This document shows, piece after piece, positions 8,986 to 17,084 of a DNA stretch of 64,000 bases. The DNA comes from Shewanella pneumatophori. Its GTDB lineage: Bacteria > Pseudomonadota > Gammaproteobacteria > Enterobacterales > Shewanellaceae. Location: NCBI RefSeq assembly GCF_023283895.1, contig NZ_JAKILB010000001.1, positions 372,001-436,000 on the forward strand, given 5' to 3'. The translations under genes and the position numbers were made by a program. Under the pieces are notes generated by a model that was given only the letters and a program-made list of their open reading frames with translations, was not told where the DNA came from and searched no databases. Numbering within the stretch: position 1 is the stretch's first letter; each line of letters begins with the position of its first letter.

Positions 8986-9315
8986 ACTGCCTTTTTTAAT
9001 TACAATTTTGCGCTATTACGTTATTAGCCGATTTATCGGTGTGTGCCATAAAGTTAAAAGGCCTATTTTCATAGTTTTATATTGGCCGTTTAAACCTGTG
9101 ATTTAAGCAATAACTTGACGTTTTCTATCGCTAAACAAACTGAAATAGAGCTGGATAATTTCTACAGATAATTGGATTTTTACGATCTGAGCTAATTCAA
9201 ATAGCCACTCTTATATAACATGACTAATTTTTAGTATCCCAAAAAAGCTTAAAAATCTAGCACAACTCGGTGTTAAGCCGTTAATACTAGCCGATATTTT
9301 ACTTAAAATCGCTTA

Positions 9316-9353
9316 TCTCTACCAGTGATAATCGTCATTATCACTGGTAGAGA
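9316..9353. repeat. Perfect 16-bp inverted repeat with 6-base loop
   Basis: TCTCTACCAGTGATAA and its exact complement flank TCGTCA. There is no T run on either side, so it is not a typical terminator. It could be a recombination or protein-binding site. It lies 331 bases upstream of the integrase start. Confidence 0.85.
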
Positions 9354-9581
9354 CGTCTATTTGATCATTAAGCCAGTTTTTGCACGATATTCATACAAAA
9401 CATGAGCTACTAGATAGACAGCAAAGTTAAAATTTAGAAGGGCTTTCTTCAGTTAAGCAAATAAGGATTCAGTCTCGGTTTTAAATTATGATGGTTTTAT
9501 AGACAATTTGTGGTGATTTTTACTCGGCTATTTTGTCCTTAGTGTGACTAAAGTTGAGTAGCCAACTGGAATTATAGTTAA

Positions 9582-9594
9582 ATGGTGACACCAT
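9582..9594. promoter_or_regulatory. 13-bp palindrome, site 1 (ATGGT GAC ACCAT)
   Basis: Perfect 5-3-5 palindrome. First of six related sites between 9582 and 11391 sharing TGGT-N3-ACCA. Confidence 0.6.
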
Positions 9595-9731
9595 ACTATG
9601 TAGCACTTTACGCTTTATGATAAGGGTTTGCTGATTTTTTAACCTAAACACTTCCGTTAAGAATATTTGCTAATGCGTCGCTATGAGGATATTCAGGGGG
9701 AATTGTAGTGTTAATCAAGAATAATTTAACT

Positions 9732-9744
9732 GTGGTTATACCAT
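9732..9744. promoter_or_regulatory. 13-bp palindrome, site 2 (GTGGT TAT ACCAT)
   Basis: Matches the TGGT-N3-ACCA core; only the first base departs from the perfect sites. Confidence 0.55.
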
Positions 9745-10427
9745 GCTAAAGGTGGCTAAAAACCTGTTTTTTGAAGTTCTTTAGTGAGTACAGTATCACT
9801 CTAATATATGATCTGCTCGGAAATATTAACTTACAGTGATAGCACTAAAACAACTTGAGGACTTGAGTAGAAAGTATAGAAATATTGAACTTAAAACTTG
9901 AGTACTCAAAGTTACTAAATTCTAGACCGATTAAAAGTTATCCGTTTAAAATTAAGTCCAGTAAAAGTTAGAGAGATAAAGGTGAATGGGTAGGGTAATT
10001 TAGCTTTGATAATCATCATTTACATTAGCTAAGCGATGCTAGGTTTTGGGTGTTCTGGAATTATCGGATCTCTGTAGCATTAGCTGTCCATGATTAAACA
10101 AGAAACAACTCTGAAGCTATGCTTTACTTTAAGCTTAATTTAGCAAAACCGTGTTTAAAAAATTTATTTGAAAAATGCTGATTTTAAGAATAGTACGGCC
10201 ATAATGTAACAGAGTTTAACGTTAACTCAACTGGCCAAGTTACTGCAAAAATTACAAATTTATCTTGTAATAGCCATCCTTAGGCTAATAATTACTAGCC
10301 TCAGTGCCGGTAACTGCTGTTATTACAGACACAACAGTATGACTTTGAACAATATTTGCACTGAAATTTGTGCGTGCTAGTTGCTTACTTAATACAATGA
10401 ACCACGATATAATAAAAATATTAAAGT

Positions 10428-10440
10428 TTGGTATAACCAT
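10428..10440. promoter_or_regulatory. 13-bp palindrome, site 3 (TTGGT ATA ACCAT)
   Basis: Matches the TGGT-N3-ACCA core with one outer mismatch. Confidence 0.55.
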
Positions 10441-10491
10441 ATAATAAGCTCTATTCAAAAAACACCAAGCACATCCGACCTATCTAAATAA

Positions 10492-10654
10492 CTACAAGCT
10501 AATGCTAAAGAGCTAAAAGCCAGAACCGAAATTAGACTATTCGAGCAATGAAAAAGGGGAGAGTTAATCTAGTTAAGATATAACTAAACCTATTTCAAAA
10601 AGTCAGTTAGAAATTGCACGAATAGAAATAACAGAACAGCAGAAAAGTAATTAA
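10492..10654 (+). pseudogene. Possible relic of a small coding sequence
   Basis: Two short open stretches read like protein: LQANAKELKARTEIRLFEQ (10492-10548, then TGA) and, in another frame, PISKSQLEIARIEITEQQ (from 10589, ending at TAA 10652). Their charged, helical composition is unlike the surrounding stop-rich DNA. The frame change and stops suggest decay, but chance is possible. Confidence 0.2.
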
Positions 10655-10951
10655 TAGTAAAAGCAAGTGATAACCCAGTCAGATACTGGCATCTAGTTTA
10701 ACGAGCAAGCAGTGCCTTAATTCTTCATTTTAGTTATTAAATGTTTAGAAATTCTAGAAGTTGATGACACTCTGTATTGAGTATTGAGTATTGAATATAA
10801 AATCATGCATTTACATTCTATAAAATCTTAGCGTGTTCGTAACCATCAAGACACCTGAACTAAAGAGTTAATCATCGAAAATCACTTTTTGCATAACCGC
10901 GGTCAATCTAACACTTTAACGGCATTGTATGAAATAGGGCTGTATAAATAG

Positions 10952-10991
10952 GTTACATACAAGAACCTATATGTGAGACTTTGTATGTAAC
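10952..10991. repeat. 11-bp inverted repeat with 18-base loop
   Basis: GTTACATACAA (10952-10962) and TTGTATGTAAC (10981-10991) are exact complements. Purpose unknown; part of the palindrome-rich region. Confidence 0.6.
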
Positions 10992-11139
10992 AACTTGCTT
11001 ATTGAAAAGCTGTAGTTTGTTTCAAAGTAATCTGGCAAGTTTGGCTGGAATAGCCATGTTAGGGACTATGTGAACCACTATATAAACTGCTCTAATGATT
11101 GGTTAGTTCTAGCAAGTATTATAATCTGACGTACAGTAA

Positions 11140-11152
11140 ATGGTTTAACCAT
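11140..11152. promoter_or_regulatory. 13-bp palindrome, site 4 (ATGGT TTA ACCAT)
   Basis: Perfect 5-3-5 palindrome, 147 bases before the start of the ribbon-helix-helix-like gene. Confidence 0.6.
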
Positions 11153-11257
11153 ACATTCTAAATCTAAATTTGAGAAAACCAACTTTAATTTAAACTGTTA
11201 ATTTTTAGATGCTTAGCTAGACTAATCGATTCGATTTTGAAATAATCCCCATTATAT

Positions 11258-11270
11258 ATGGTGTAACCAT
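11258..11270. promoter_or_regulatory. 13-bp palindrome, site 5 (ATGGT GTA ACCAT)
   Basis: Perfect 5-3-5 palindrome ending 28 bases before the ATG at 11299, where a bound protein would block transcription or translation of that gene. This position suggests autoregulation. Confidence 0.6.
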
Positions 11271-11298
11271 TTAAACTAGATAAGAGTAGAACAGGCTA

Positions 11299-11859
11299 AT
11301 GGACCAGGTAGAAACCTCAGATGTAAAACTTATGCATTCGAATAGTGAAAGCGCTACTTGCAGTGAATTCGATAATAGCTGGTGCTACCACTTATCTGCT
11401 CCGAAGGCTGGACGAAAACTGAAACTTCTTGAATCAGAGGAATTGGTTTTTGCATTACCATTAATTTATCGATTGATCCCATTAACTTCAATTTCAGCTA
11501 GACGTGAATGGTTTGTAGATTTACCAAGCGAAGAGCAACGTAGCCAACTTTACATTAGTCTAAGTGAAAGCCTTTCGGTTTTAAATAAAAAAAGAAAACA
11601 CAGCCCATCAGTCGCAGCAGAACTTAATGATACCAACAAACTATTAAATTTATATTTTAGTGACTACGGTTGGCGAATGGTAAGAAAGGAGCTTTCTCAG
11701 ATAAAAAAGAGAAAGAAAAAATCCCATATTGAGATCAGTAATGACTTGGTCATTCGTTTAAAAGAATATATGGCCATTAACCAAATCGATACTTTTGACC
11801 AGGCTATCGATAGTTTATTAAGTGATCAAGCCAGTTATGCCGCTGACATGTTAGAGTAA
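11299..11859 (+). CDS. Putative ribbon-helix-helix DNA-binding protein, distantly MatP-like
   Basis: 186 residues; I do not recognise a named family with certainty. The last 50 residues (KKKSHIEISNDLVIRLKEY through SYAADML) have the pattern of a ribbon-helix-helix fold: one strand after a basic stretch KKRKKKSH, then two helices. Residues TFDQAIDSLLSDQASYAADM resemble the end of MatP ([23 protein letters not shown]), the Ter macrodomain protein that binds a 13-bp palindrome. The N-terminal two thirds (helical, with REWFVDLPSEEQ and NKKRKHS) is only loosely comparable and is longer than in MatP. Six 13-bp palindromes, one inside this gene, lie in and before it. Start is ATG with a weak ribosome site. 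Alternatives are a plasmid-type partition or copy-control regulator. Confidence 0.6.
   Translation: MDQVETSDVKLMHSNSESATCSEFDNSWCYHLSAPKAGRKLKLLESEELVFALPLIYRLIPLTSISARREWFVDLPSEEQRSQLYISLSESLSVLNKKRKHSPSVAAELNDTNKLLNLYFSDYGWRMVRKELSQIKKRKKKSHIEISNDLVIRLKEYMAINQIDTFDQAIDSLLSDQASYAADMLE
11379..11391. promoter_or_regulatory. 13-bp palindrome, site 6 (CTGGT GCT ACCAC), inside the gene
   Basis: Keeps the TGGT-N3-ACCA core with C/C outer bases; lies about 27 codons into the RHH-like gene. It may be coincidence with coding sequence. Confidence 0.35.
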
Positions 11860-12000
11860 TATAACATCCTATATCTTCACAACAAAAATCCTTTAAAATT
11901 AATGGTATATGAAGGGAGTTTTTAAAATAGCGTTTCATAATGCGCCTTTTCAAGTGGCATTAATCTAAAGCTAAATAAGAGTTAGGTTAAGCAATTGATG

Positions 12001-12037
12001 ATCTAAGTTAGCAAAATGGATTTAGCTAACTTTAGAT
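12001..12037 (+). repeat. Inverted repeat around a possible start codon
   Basis: ATCTAAGTTAGC (12001-12012) and GCTAACTTTAGAT (12025-12037) pair with one bulged base. The loop contains the ATG at 12016. Confidence 0.4.
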
Positions 12038-12255
12038 TAAAGGTTAGTCGTTTAATATCTGATTATTCAATTATCCCACTAGAGGAAACCAGGTCCCCCC
12101 CTGTTACAAAATCTATTATTTATATCAGCGATTCACATAGTATCGCTTTTTTGAATTGTAGAAATCGTAAGTTCTGCTTCAACAAGAAAATGATTGAAAG
12201 GCTGATAAGCGTTAGAGATTGTTATCAATTATTTGAGCTAACGCCCTGTCGGTGA
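12016..12255 (+). CDS. Possible small protein, unrecognised
   Basis: A 79-residue open frame beginning MDLANFRLKVSRLISD with no recognisable domain. Composition is protein-like (IIYISDSHSIAFLNCRN), but there is no ribosome site, the start codon lies in a hairpin loop, and the 3' end overlaps the convergent kinase-like gene by 44 bases. It could be a remnant of a longer gene. I would not rely on it without expression evidence. Confidence 0.25.
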   Translation: MDLANFRLKVSRLISDYSIIPLEETRSPPVTKSIIYISDSHSIAFLNCRNRKFCFNKKMIERLISVRDCYQLFELTPCR

Positions 12256-13261
12256 TGGTTTGGCTAAAACCATTTCTTTTGGGGTGTGATGGCGCCCAGC
12301 CAACCAAAAACCTTTCAAAGTCTGCCCATGCTATATCAACAAGATCAAGCCATTCATCAACAATACTTTTTGCGTTGAGATCTGGATGATATAACTGAAT
12401 CGCCAGGGTAAGAGATTGAAAATATTCATTCATTAAAGTGTCAAAACTATTCACTAATTGGCTTTCAGTTAAACAGCTTCCTAGGAGGTAAATAACGTCC
12501 TTAACACCAATGCCACTGCCAACATACTGAAAATCGACTGCAGCTACATCGGTGTAATCAGCATTAAAACAGAAGTTGGCAACTTTAGCATCACCATGAA
12601 TAATCGTTTTATACTTACAGTTATTCAGTAGCTTATCTATTTTTTCCGCCAATAGCTTTAAACTTGAATCAGGCATCGCATCGAATTCTTGCTTTCTAGT
12701 TTCAAGATGCCAATAGCTACCAATAGGCCACAAGTCATGCCGTGCCTTGGTATCATCCAGCTCGATGAATTTTGCATGAAAATGCGCAAGCCAACCTAAA
12801 ACAACCTTGGTCTGCTTGACGGTCAATGTATCAGCTCTGTTATCAAAACCATCAGCATCTAGATCACTCATTATTATCATTTTGATATTGTTAGAGCGAG
12901 ATTGCTCCTGCGGCGCGCCACTAAAACCATATTCAGCCAGAAGTTTTGGTACGCGGCATTGATCGTCACACTGTTGAGCCCAATTTCGATAAAAATTCGT
13001 CTCTACTTCATAGGAGCGTAGTTTTCGCTTATGAGAAATTTCATTAGCCCAACCTCGTGGGTGATGGATGTTCTCTGGAGGTACAATTGTTTTAACGATG
13101 AAAGATTGAGTCGAAGAGGGCGATGCGCTTAATTTGGGCCCAACGCTAAAACGAGAAATTTCTCCGTATCCAGACCAAAGCGTTTGGACTACCTCGGACT
13201 TACGACAAATGCCTGACCCAATTAAATCTCCGATTATGGCGTCTATGTCGACTTTATTCAT
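12212..13261 (-). CDS. Aminoglycoside-phosphotransferase-fold kinase (EcKinase-like)
   Basis: 349 residues with the choline/aminoglycoside kinase fold. The catalytic motif is IIHGDAKVANFCF (HGD-4x-N, about residues 214-226), followed by the metal-binding DFQ in AAVDFQYVGSG. The N-terminal lobe has FIVKTIVPPE with the ATP-anchoring Lys and the pairing helix SYEVETNFYRNW. The arrangement fits the EcKinase/DUF1679-type small-molecule kinases, which phosphorylate hydroxyl groups of steroid-like or other small substrates; the substrate here is unknown. It is a single gene with no partner on the same strand. Confidence 0.75.
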   Translation of the reverse strand: MNKVDIDAIIGDLIGSGICRKSEVVQTLWSGYGEISRFSVGPKLSASPSSTQSFIVKTIVPPENIHHPRGWANEISHKRKLRSYEVETNFYRNWAQQCDDQCRVPKLLAEYGFSGAPQEQSRSNNIKMIIMSDLDADGFDNRADTLTVKQTKVVLGWLAHFHAKFIELDDTKARHDLWPIGSYWHLETRKQEFDAMPDSSLKLLAEKIDKLLNNCKYKTIIHGDAKVANFCFNADYTDVAAVDFQYVGSGIGVKDVIYLLGSCLTESQLVNSFDTLMNEYFQSLTLAIQLYHPDLNAKSIVDEWLDLVDIAWADFERFLVGWAPSHPKRNGFSQTITDRALAQIIDNNL

Positions 13262-13727
13262 CGTTATAACAATGCCTTACAAAATTCTGTTTTATTAGCT
13301 ATCGGTCGCTGATTACTATATAGGATATTAAAAGCAAATCAACTAATTACAGTTTACCAAGTTTTCCATTCTATCTTTTTGCCTGCTAGCGTTTTCGAGA
13401 ACATCTTAGCTACGTTTTATGGCTTAATATCATGCTTTTACTGGTTTTTACCGCCGTTATTTTATCATTTTGTTGTAGCTTTTATCCAATAGAGTAGTAA
13501 GTAGTAAAGAGGATTCAAACCATTCCTTAAATTAGCGTAAGTATTAGAACTGAGCGTCATATTTGTGCGTTACTCAACATACTTCTTAGGATATTTGCAA
13601 ATTTAAGGATCCTGTAACAGTAAACCTAGAAAACAGTAATTCAAATAAGTTAAAGTCTAACGCTAACTTTAGTAATTGAATCAAAGCGCATTTATTAACA
13701 ATTGATGGAAGAGTAAAAAGGAGTTTA
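13262..13727. other. Intergenic, no gene seen
   Basis: About 470 AT-rich bases between divergent genes with no open frame, clear promoter or strong hairpin that I can support. Confidence 0.5.
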
Positions 13728-14426
13728 GTGTTGAGAAAGCACCTTTTAATTACTGGCGCAAATAGAGGTATCGGCCTTACGTTTGTAAAAGCCTATTTGT
13801 CGGCGGGTTGGCAAGTGACAGCCTGCTGCCGGTCGCCAAATGATGCCGACAAGTTACTATCACTTAAGTCCGTTTATCAAAAGCTTACCATTGTGAAGTT
13901 GGATTTGGATGAGCTTGATAACATAAGCCTTGATTCGCTTAATTTGCCTGAAGAGTCATTTGATCTAGTGATTCATAACGCTGGTTACTATGGTCCGAAA
14001 GGCGTTAGCTTTGGTCAGGTAAACCTTGGAGAGTGGCGCAAAGTGTTAGAGATAAATACACTTGGGCCTTTGTTTATCACTAACTTACTTTATCCGAAGC
14101 TCAATCTTACACAAGGTTGCACTTTAGCATTTATCTCGTCTAAAGTGGGGAGCATGGCGGATAATGGCAGCGGTGGTGGCTATTACTACCGGTCTTCTAA
14201 GGCTGCGTTAAACGCCGTAGTGAAAAGTTTATCCATTGATTTAGCCACTGACGGCGTAAAATCGGTTGCTTTGCATCCAGGGTGGGTATTAACAGACATG
14301 GGCGGTCCTAATGCTCTTATTGATACTGAAACATCAGTGCAAGGAATGATGCAGGTCATAGATAAGCTATCTTTTGAACAAAGCGGCAGTTTTATCGACT
14401 ACCAAGGTAAGACGATTCCTTGGTAA
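13728..14426 (+). CDS. Short-chain dehydrogenase/reductase (C-factor-like)
   Basis: A 232-residue NAD(P)-dependent oxidoreductase. It has the Rossmann motif TGANRGIG near the N-terminus, the HNAGYYG motif, catalytic Ser in ISSKVGSMAD and the YRSSK (YxxxK) pair. Length and the GSGGGYYYRSSKAALN segment resemble the CsgA/C-factor-like SDRs. Start is GTG at 13728 or TTG at 13731; AAGGAG at 13718-13723 fits the TTG spacing slightly better. The substrate is unknown. Confidence 0.82.
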   Translation: MLRKHLLITGANRGIGLTFVKAYLSAGWQVTACCRSPNDADKLLSLKSVYQKLTIVKLDLDELDNISLDSLNLPEESFDLVIHNAGYYGPKGVSFGQVNLGEWRKVLEINTLGPLFITNLLYPKLNLTQGCTLAFISSKVGSMADNGSGGGYYYRSSKAALNAVVKSLSIDLATDGVKSVALHPGWVLTDMGGPNALIDTETSVQGMMQVIDKLSFEQSGSFIDYQGKTIPW

Positions 14427-14740
14427 CTGTACTAGTATTATTAGAGTTGATTTTTGGTAGACAAAAATGAGCAATCCCAAATAGACTTTCACCTTGAATA
14501 TTTGGCTTAATTTTGCACAAACTTTCGTAGTTTCAATATTTTTGGTAGGCTAAATCTCAAGCTGTTTTCATTGTGCTGTCAGACGTTTATACGTCTAAAA
14601 AATGACGACAGAGGTCTCAGTTTTCAGGATTTTAGGCAAAATCCTATCCGTTTGTAGAAAATAACTAAAATTTAGTTTGCATCTGCTGAAAAAAGGAGTA
14701 CTTTCGCGCTCCTTAATTTAACTTAACTGGAAGAATTGTA
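14427..14740. other. Intergenic with two hairpins
   Basis: AGACGT-TTAT-ACGTCT near 14581-14596, enclosed by CTGTC/GACAG, and an AAGGAG/CTCCTT stem near 14695-14716 shortly before the rimK-type gene. The second may be in its leader. No gene is seen. Confidence 0.45.
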
Positions 14741-16120
14741 ATGAGCGACAATAAGTTTATTATCGGAAGTGAAGAGTGGTGTGCATTCCCTGCTCTTGGT
14801 GTTCCTGCAATTAAAGCTAGAGTAGACTCTGGCGCCAGAACATCATCAATCCATGCCGTCAATATCCGTCCTTTTAAAAGAGAAGGGGAGCCATGGGTTT
14901 CATTTGAACTTCACCCGATACAAAACAGTCGCAAGATCATTCTAAAATGTGAAAGCAAGGTTGTTGACCGCCGTAATGTTAAAAGCTCAAACGGTGAGTC
15001 TGAAAAGCGTTATGTGATTGCCTCTGTTATTCAATTAGGTGGTCATGCTTGGGAAGTTGAACTTACGCTGACTAATCGCGATAGCATGGGATACCGTATG
15101 CTTCTCGGTCGTGAAGCAATGAGCAACAAGACCTTAGTCGATCCATCTGAGTCTTTCTGTTTAGGTGAGCAAAACGATAATGAAGTCGAAGCTCTATATG
15201 GCGTTAAAAAGGCGAAGAAGAGCGGTCTTAAGATCGGTCTACTAGCTAGTAACCCAGACTTATACAGTAACCAACGCATCATCGAAGCCGGTGAGCAGCG
15301 TGGCCATGAAATGGTATTTTTAAATATCAGCCAGTGTTACTTAAAGTTAGATGCATCTTCTCCGGAAGTTCATTACCGTGGCGGTACAGTGTTGAACGAC
15401 GTGGATGCCGTTATCCCACGTATTAGACCAAGTATGACTTTCTACGGCTGTGCATTAACGCGTCACTTTGAAAGTTTAAACATTGAAGCATTAAACACTT
15501 CTGATGCAATCACTCGCTCGAGAGACAAGTTGTTCTCTTTACAGTTATTGCAAAAGAACAACCTTGATATTCCAACAAGTGGTTTTGCTAACTCACCTGT
15601 TGATACCAAAGATCTAATCGATATGGTTGGCGGCGCGCCACTTATCGTTAAGTTACTTGAAGGTACTCAAGGTAAAGGTGTTGTTCTTGCAGAGACAACT
15701 AAAGCTGCTGAAAGTGTTATTAACGCATTTAAATCATTACGCGTTAACCTACTTGTGCAAGAGTTCATTAAAGAAGCCCAAGGTAAGGACTTACGCTGTT
15801 TTGTGATCGACGGTAAGGTTGTTGCGTCAATCGAGCGTACAGCGGCTCCTGGCGAGTTTAGAGCAAACATTCACATGGGGGGTAGCGCATCAATTGTGTC
15901 TGTAAGTGCTGCTGAAAGACAATTGGCGATAAAAGCTGCAAAAACTATGGGTCTACGTGTTGCTGGTGTTGACATTATTCGTTCAAGCCGTGGTCCATTG
16001 TTACTTGAGATCAACTCTTCTCCTGGATTAGAAGGTATCGAGTCAGCTACTGGTATCGACATTGCAGGCGCGATGATCGAATCAATTGAAAAGAAATTAG
16101 GCTGGACAGCTGAAGCTTAA
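14741..16120 (+). CDS. rimK: RimK ATP-grasp ligase fused to N-terminal retropepsin-like domain
   Basis: 459 residues. Residues about 1-150 are the RimB/PF05618-type putative aspartic-protease domain, with ARVDSGARTSSIHA carrying the D-S/T-G signature and YRMLLGREAM. Residues about 160-455 are a RimK ATP-grasp domain: preATP part GLLASNPDLYSN, VIPRIRPS, then PLIVKLLEGTQGKGV (ATP-binding Lys) and LLLEINSSPGLEGIE (metal-binding E-x-N). RimK adds glutamates to the C-terminus of ribosomal protein S6, and in many bacteria the protease-like partner is a separate gene, so here both are in one chain. A strong terminator follows. Whether it acts on S6 is inferred from family. Confidence 0.9.
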   Translation: MSDNKFIIGSEEWCAFPALGVPAIKARVDSGARTSSIHAVNIRPFKREGEPWVSFELHPIQNSRKIILKCESKVVDRRNVKSSNGESEKRYVIASVIQLGGHAWEVELTLTNRDSMGYRMLLGREAMSNKTLVDPSESFCLGEQNDNEVEALYGVKKAKKSGLKIGLLASNPDLYSNQRIIEAGEQRGHEMVFLNISQCYLKLDASSPEVHYRGGTVLNDVDAVIPRIRPSMTFYGCALTRHFESLNIEALNTSDAITRSRDKLFSLQLLQKNNLDIPTSGFANSPVDTKDLIDMVGGAPLIVKLLEGTQGKGVVLAETTKAAESVINAFKSLRVNLLVQEFIKEAQGKDLRCFVIDGKVVASIERTAAPGEFRANIHMGGSASIVSVSAAERQLAIKAAKTMGLRVAGVDIIRSSRGPLLLEINSSPGLEGIESATGIDIAGAMIESIEKKLGWTAEA

Positions 16121-16143
16121 ACCTAATAAGTAACACTGATAAT

Positions 16144-16183
16144 AAAAAGCGCTTGGTTTTATTCATAACCAAGCGCTTTTTTT
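16144..16183 (+). terminator. Strong intrinsic terminator after rimK
   Basis: AAAAAGCGCTTGGTT and AACCAAGCGCTTTTT form a 15-bp stem followed by more T. Confidence 0.9.
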
Positions 16184-16286
16184 ACGCAGAAATTCTGCCG
16201 TCGAACATAATTACGAGTGATCATTTTTACTCAAAAGCGCTGATGTGCTATTTTTAAGCCTTAGTTTTTTGGCTTTGGAGGAAATA

Positions 16287-16562
16287 GTGAAAAGCAACGT
16301 GGATAAAATGTTAGTTAAACACGACCAACTCATCCATTCTGAAGGAGTCAAAGTCTGCTCACACACCCAAAGAATGAAAGATGATTGGGTGCTGCATACC
16401 GTTATGATAGATAACTGCGATACGCCATTTACCTTTAAACGAACCAAAAAATATAAAAGCTTATCAGGCGCTAGTGTCAATATGACATATTACGCAGATA
16501 AACAAGGTATTGCGGGATTTGAAATGGATATCTTTAAAGTGGTGAGGATCAAGCGCAGTTAG
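16287..16562 (+). CDS. Conserved-looking small protein of unknown function
   Basis: 91 residues from GTG 16287, chosen because GGAGG lies five bases before it; an earlier ATG at 16245 lacks a ribosome site. The protein (VKSNVDKMLVKHDQLI to DIFKVVRIKRS) is soluble, with two cysteines (KVCSH and DNCDT) and a basic C-terminus, and no known domain that I recognise. It is alone after the rimK terminator. The strong ribosome site is the best evidence that it is real. Confidence 0.55.
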   Translation: MKSNVDKMLVKHDQLIHSEGVKVCSHTQRMKDDWVLHTVMIDNCDTPFTFKRTKKYKSLSGASVNMTYYADKQGIAGFEMDIFKVVRIKRS

Positions 16563-17084
16563 CCTTACTCTTATTTACGTGTAATGCCTCAGACTTTCTA
16601 GCCTTAAACTTCTTATTTAAAGCCTTTATTTAGCTTTAACCATTAGTGACCACATAAAGCCAGTAGCAAAGAACTTGGCTGTTGGCTCACTTTACTAGGC
16701 TGTACACTAAATAGATTTTATACGACGCTAGCAACGGCCTGTTGTTTGATCATCTAGGGCCTGCTTGATTGTTGCAAATGCCTGAATTAGTCGCTACAAG
16801 TTGTAATACCAATCAGTATAAAAACTTGAATACTCATAAATTAAAGATTTCGCCGAATTACAAAACTCCACTTTCTAATGACTCAAAACACTAACACTGA
16901 TAACCAGAAAAATTAGCGCTCCGAGCGAACTAAGTAGAATCTCTTACTTATAAGTTTGTCAAATTTTTAGTTAAAATTAATACCTTTGATTGAACCGAAC
17001 TGTAAATCGGCGCTTTCGATGGTTCAATTTTGGTAATAATGGTATTTTTAGACGTTCAACGAATTCACAAAGGATCTGTATTTC
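16563..17084. other. Intergenic, no gene seen
   Basis: About 520 bases. It contains the complement of TTTTATACTGATTGG at 16809-16823, a 15-mer also found at 48021-48035 and 62675-62689. The promoter of the GGDEF gene presumably lies toward its end; AAGGA is present near 17070. Confidence 0.5.

Larger units (their letters stand above)
8986..11298. other. 2.3 kb AT-rich region without intact genes, containing palindromes
   Basis: All six frames are broken by frequent stops. The region carries a perfect 38-base inverted repeat (9316-9353), five copies of a 13-bp palindrome (9582, 9732, 10428, 11140, 11258), a palindrome TTGAGTACTCAA at 9898-9909, an 11-bp inverted repeat at 10952-10991, a short ATTGAGT direct repeat near 10775, and fragments that read like decayed coding sequence near 10492-10654. 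The palindromes sit between the integrase gene and the gene for the ribbon-helix-helix-like protein. It may be a binding region for that protein, a decayed mobile element, or both. Confidence 0.7.
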
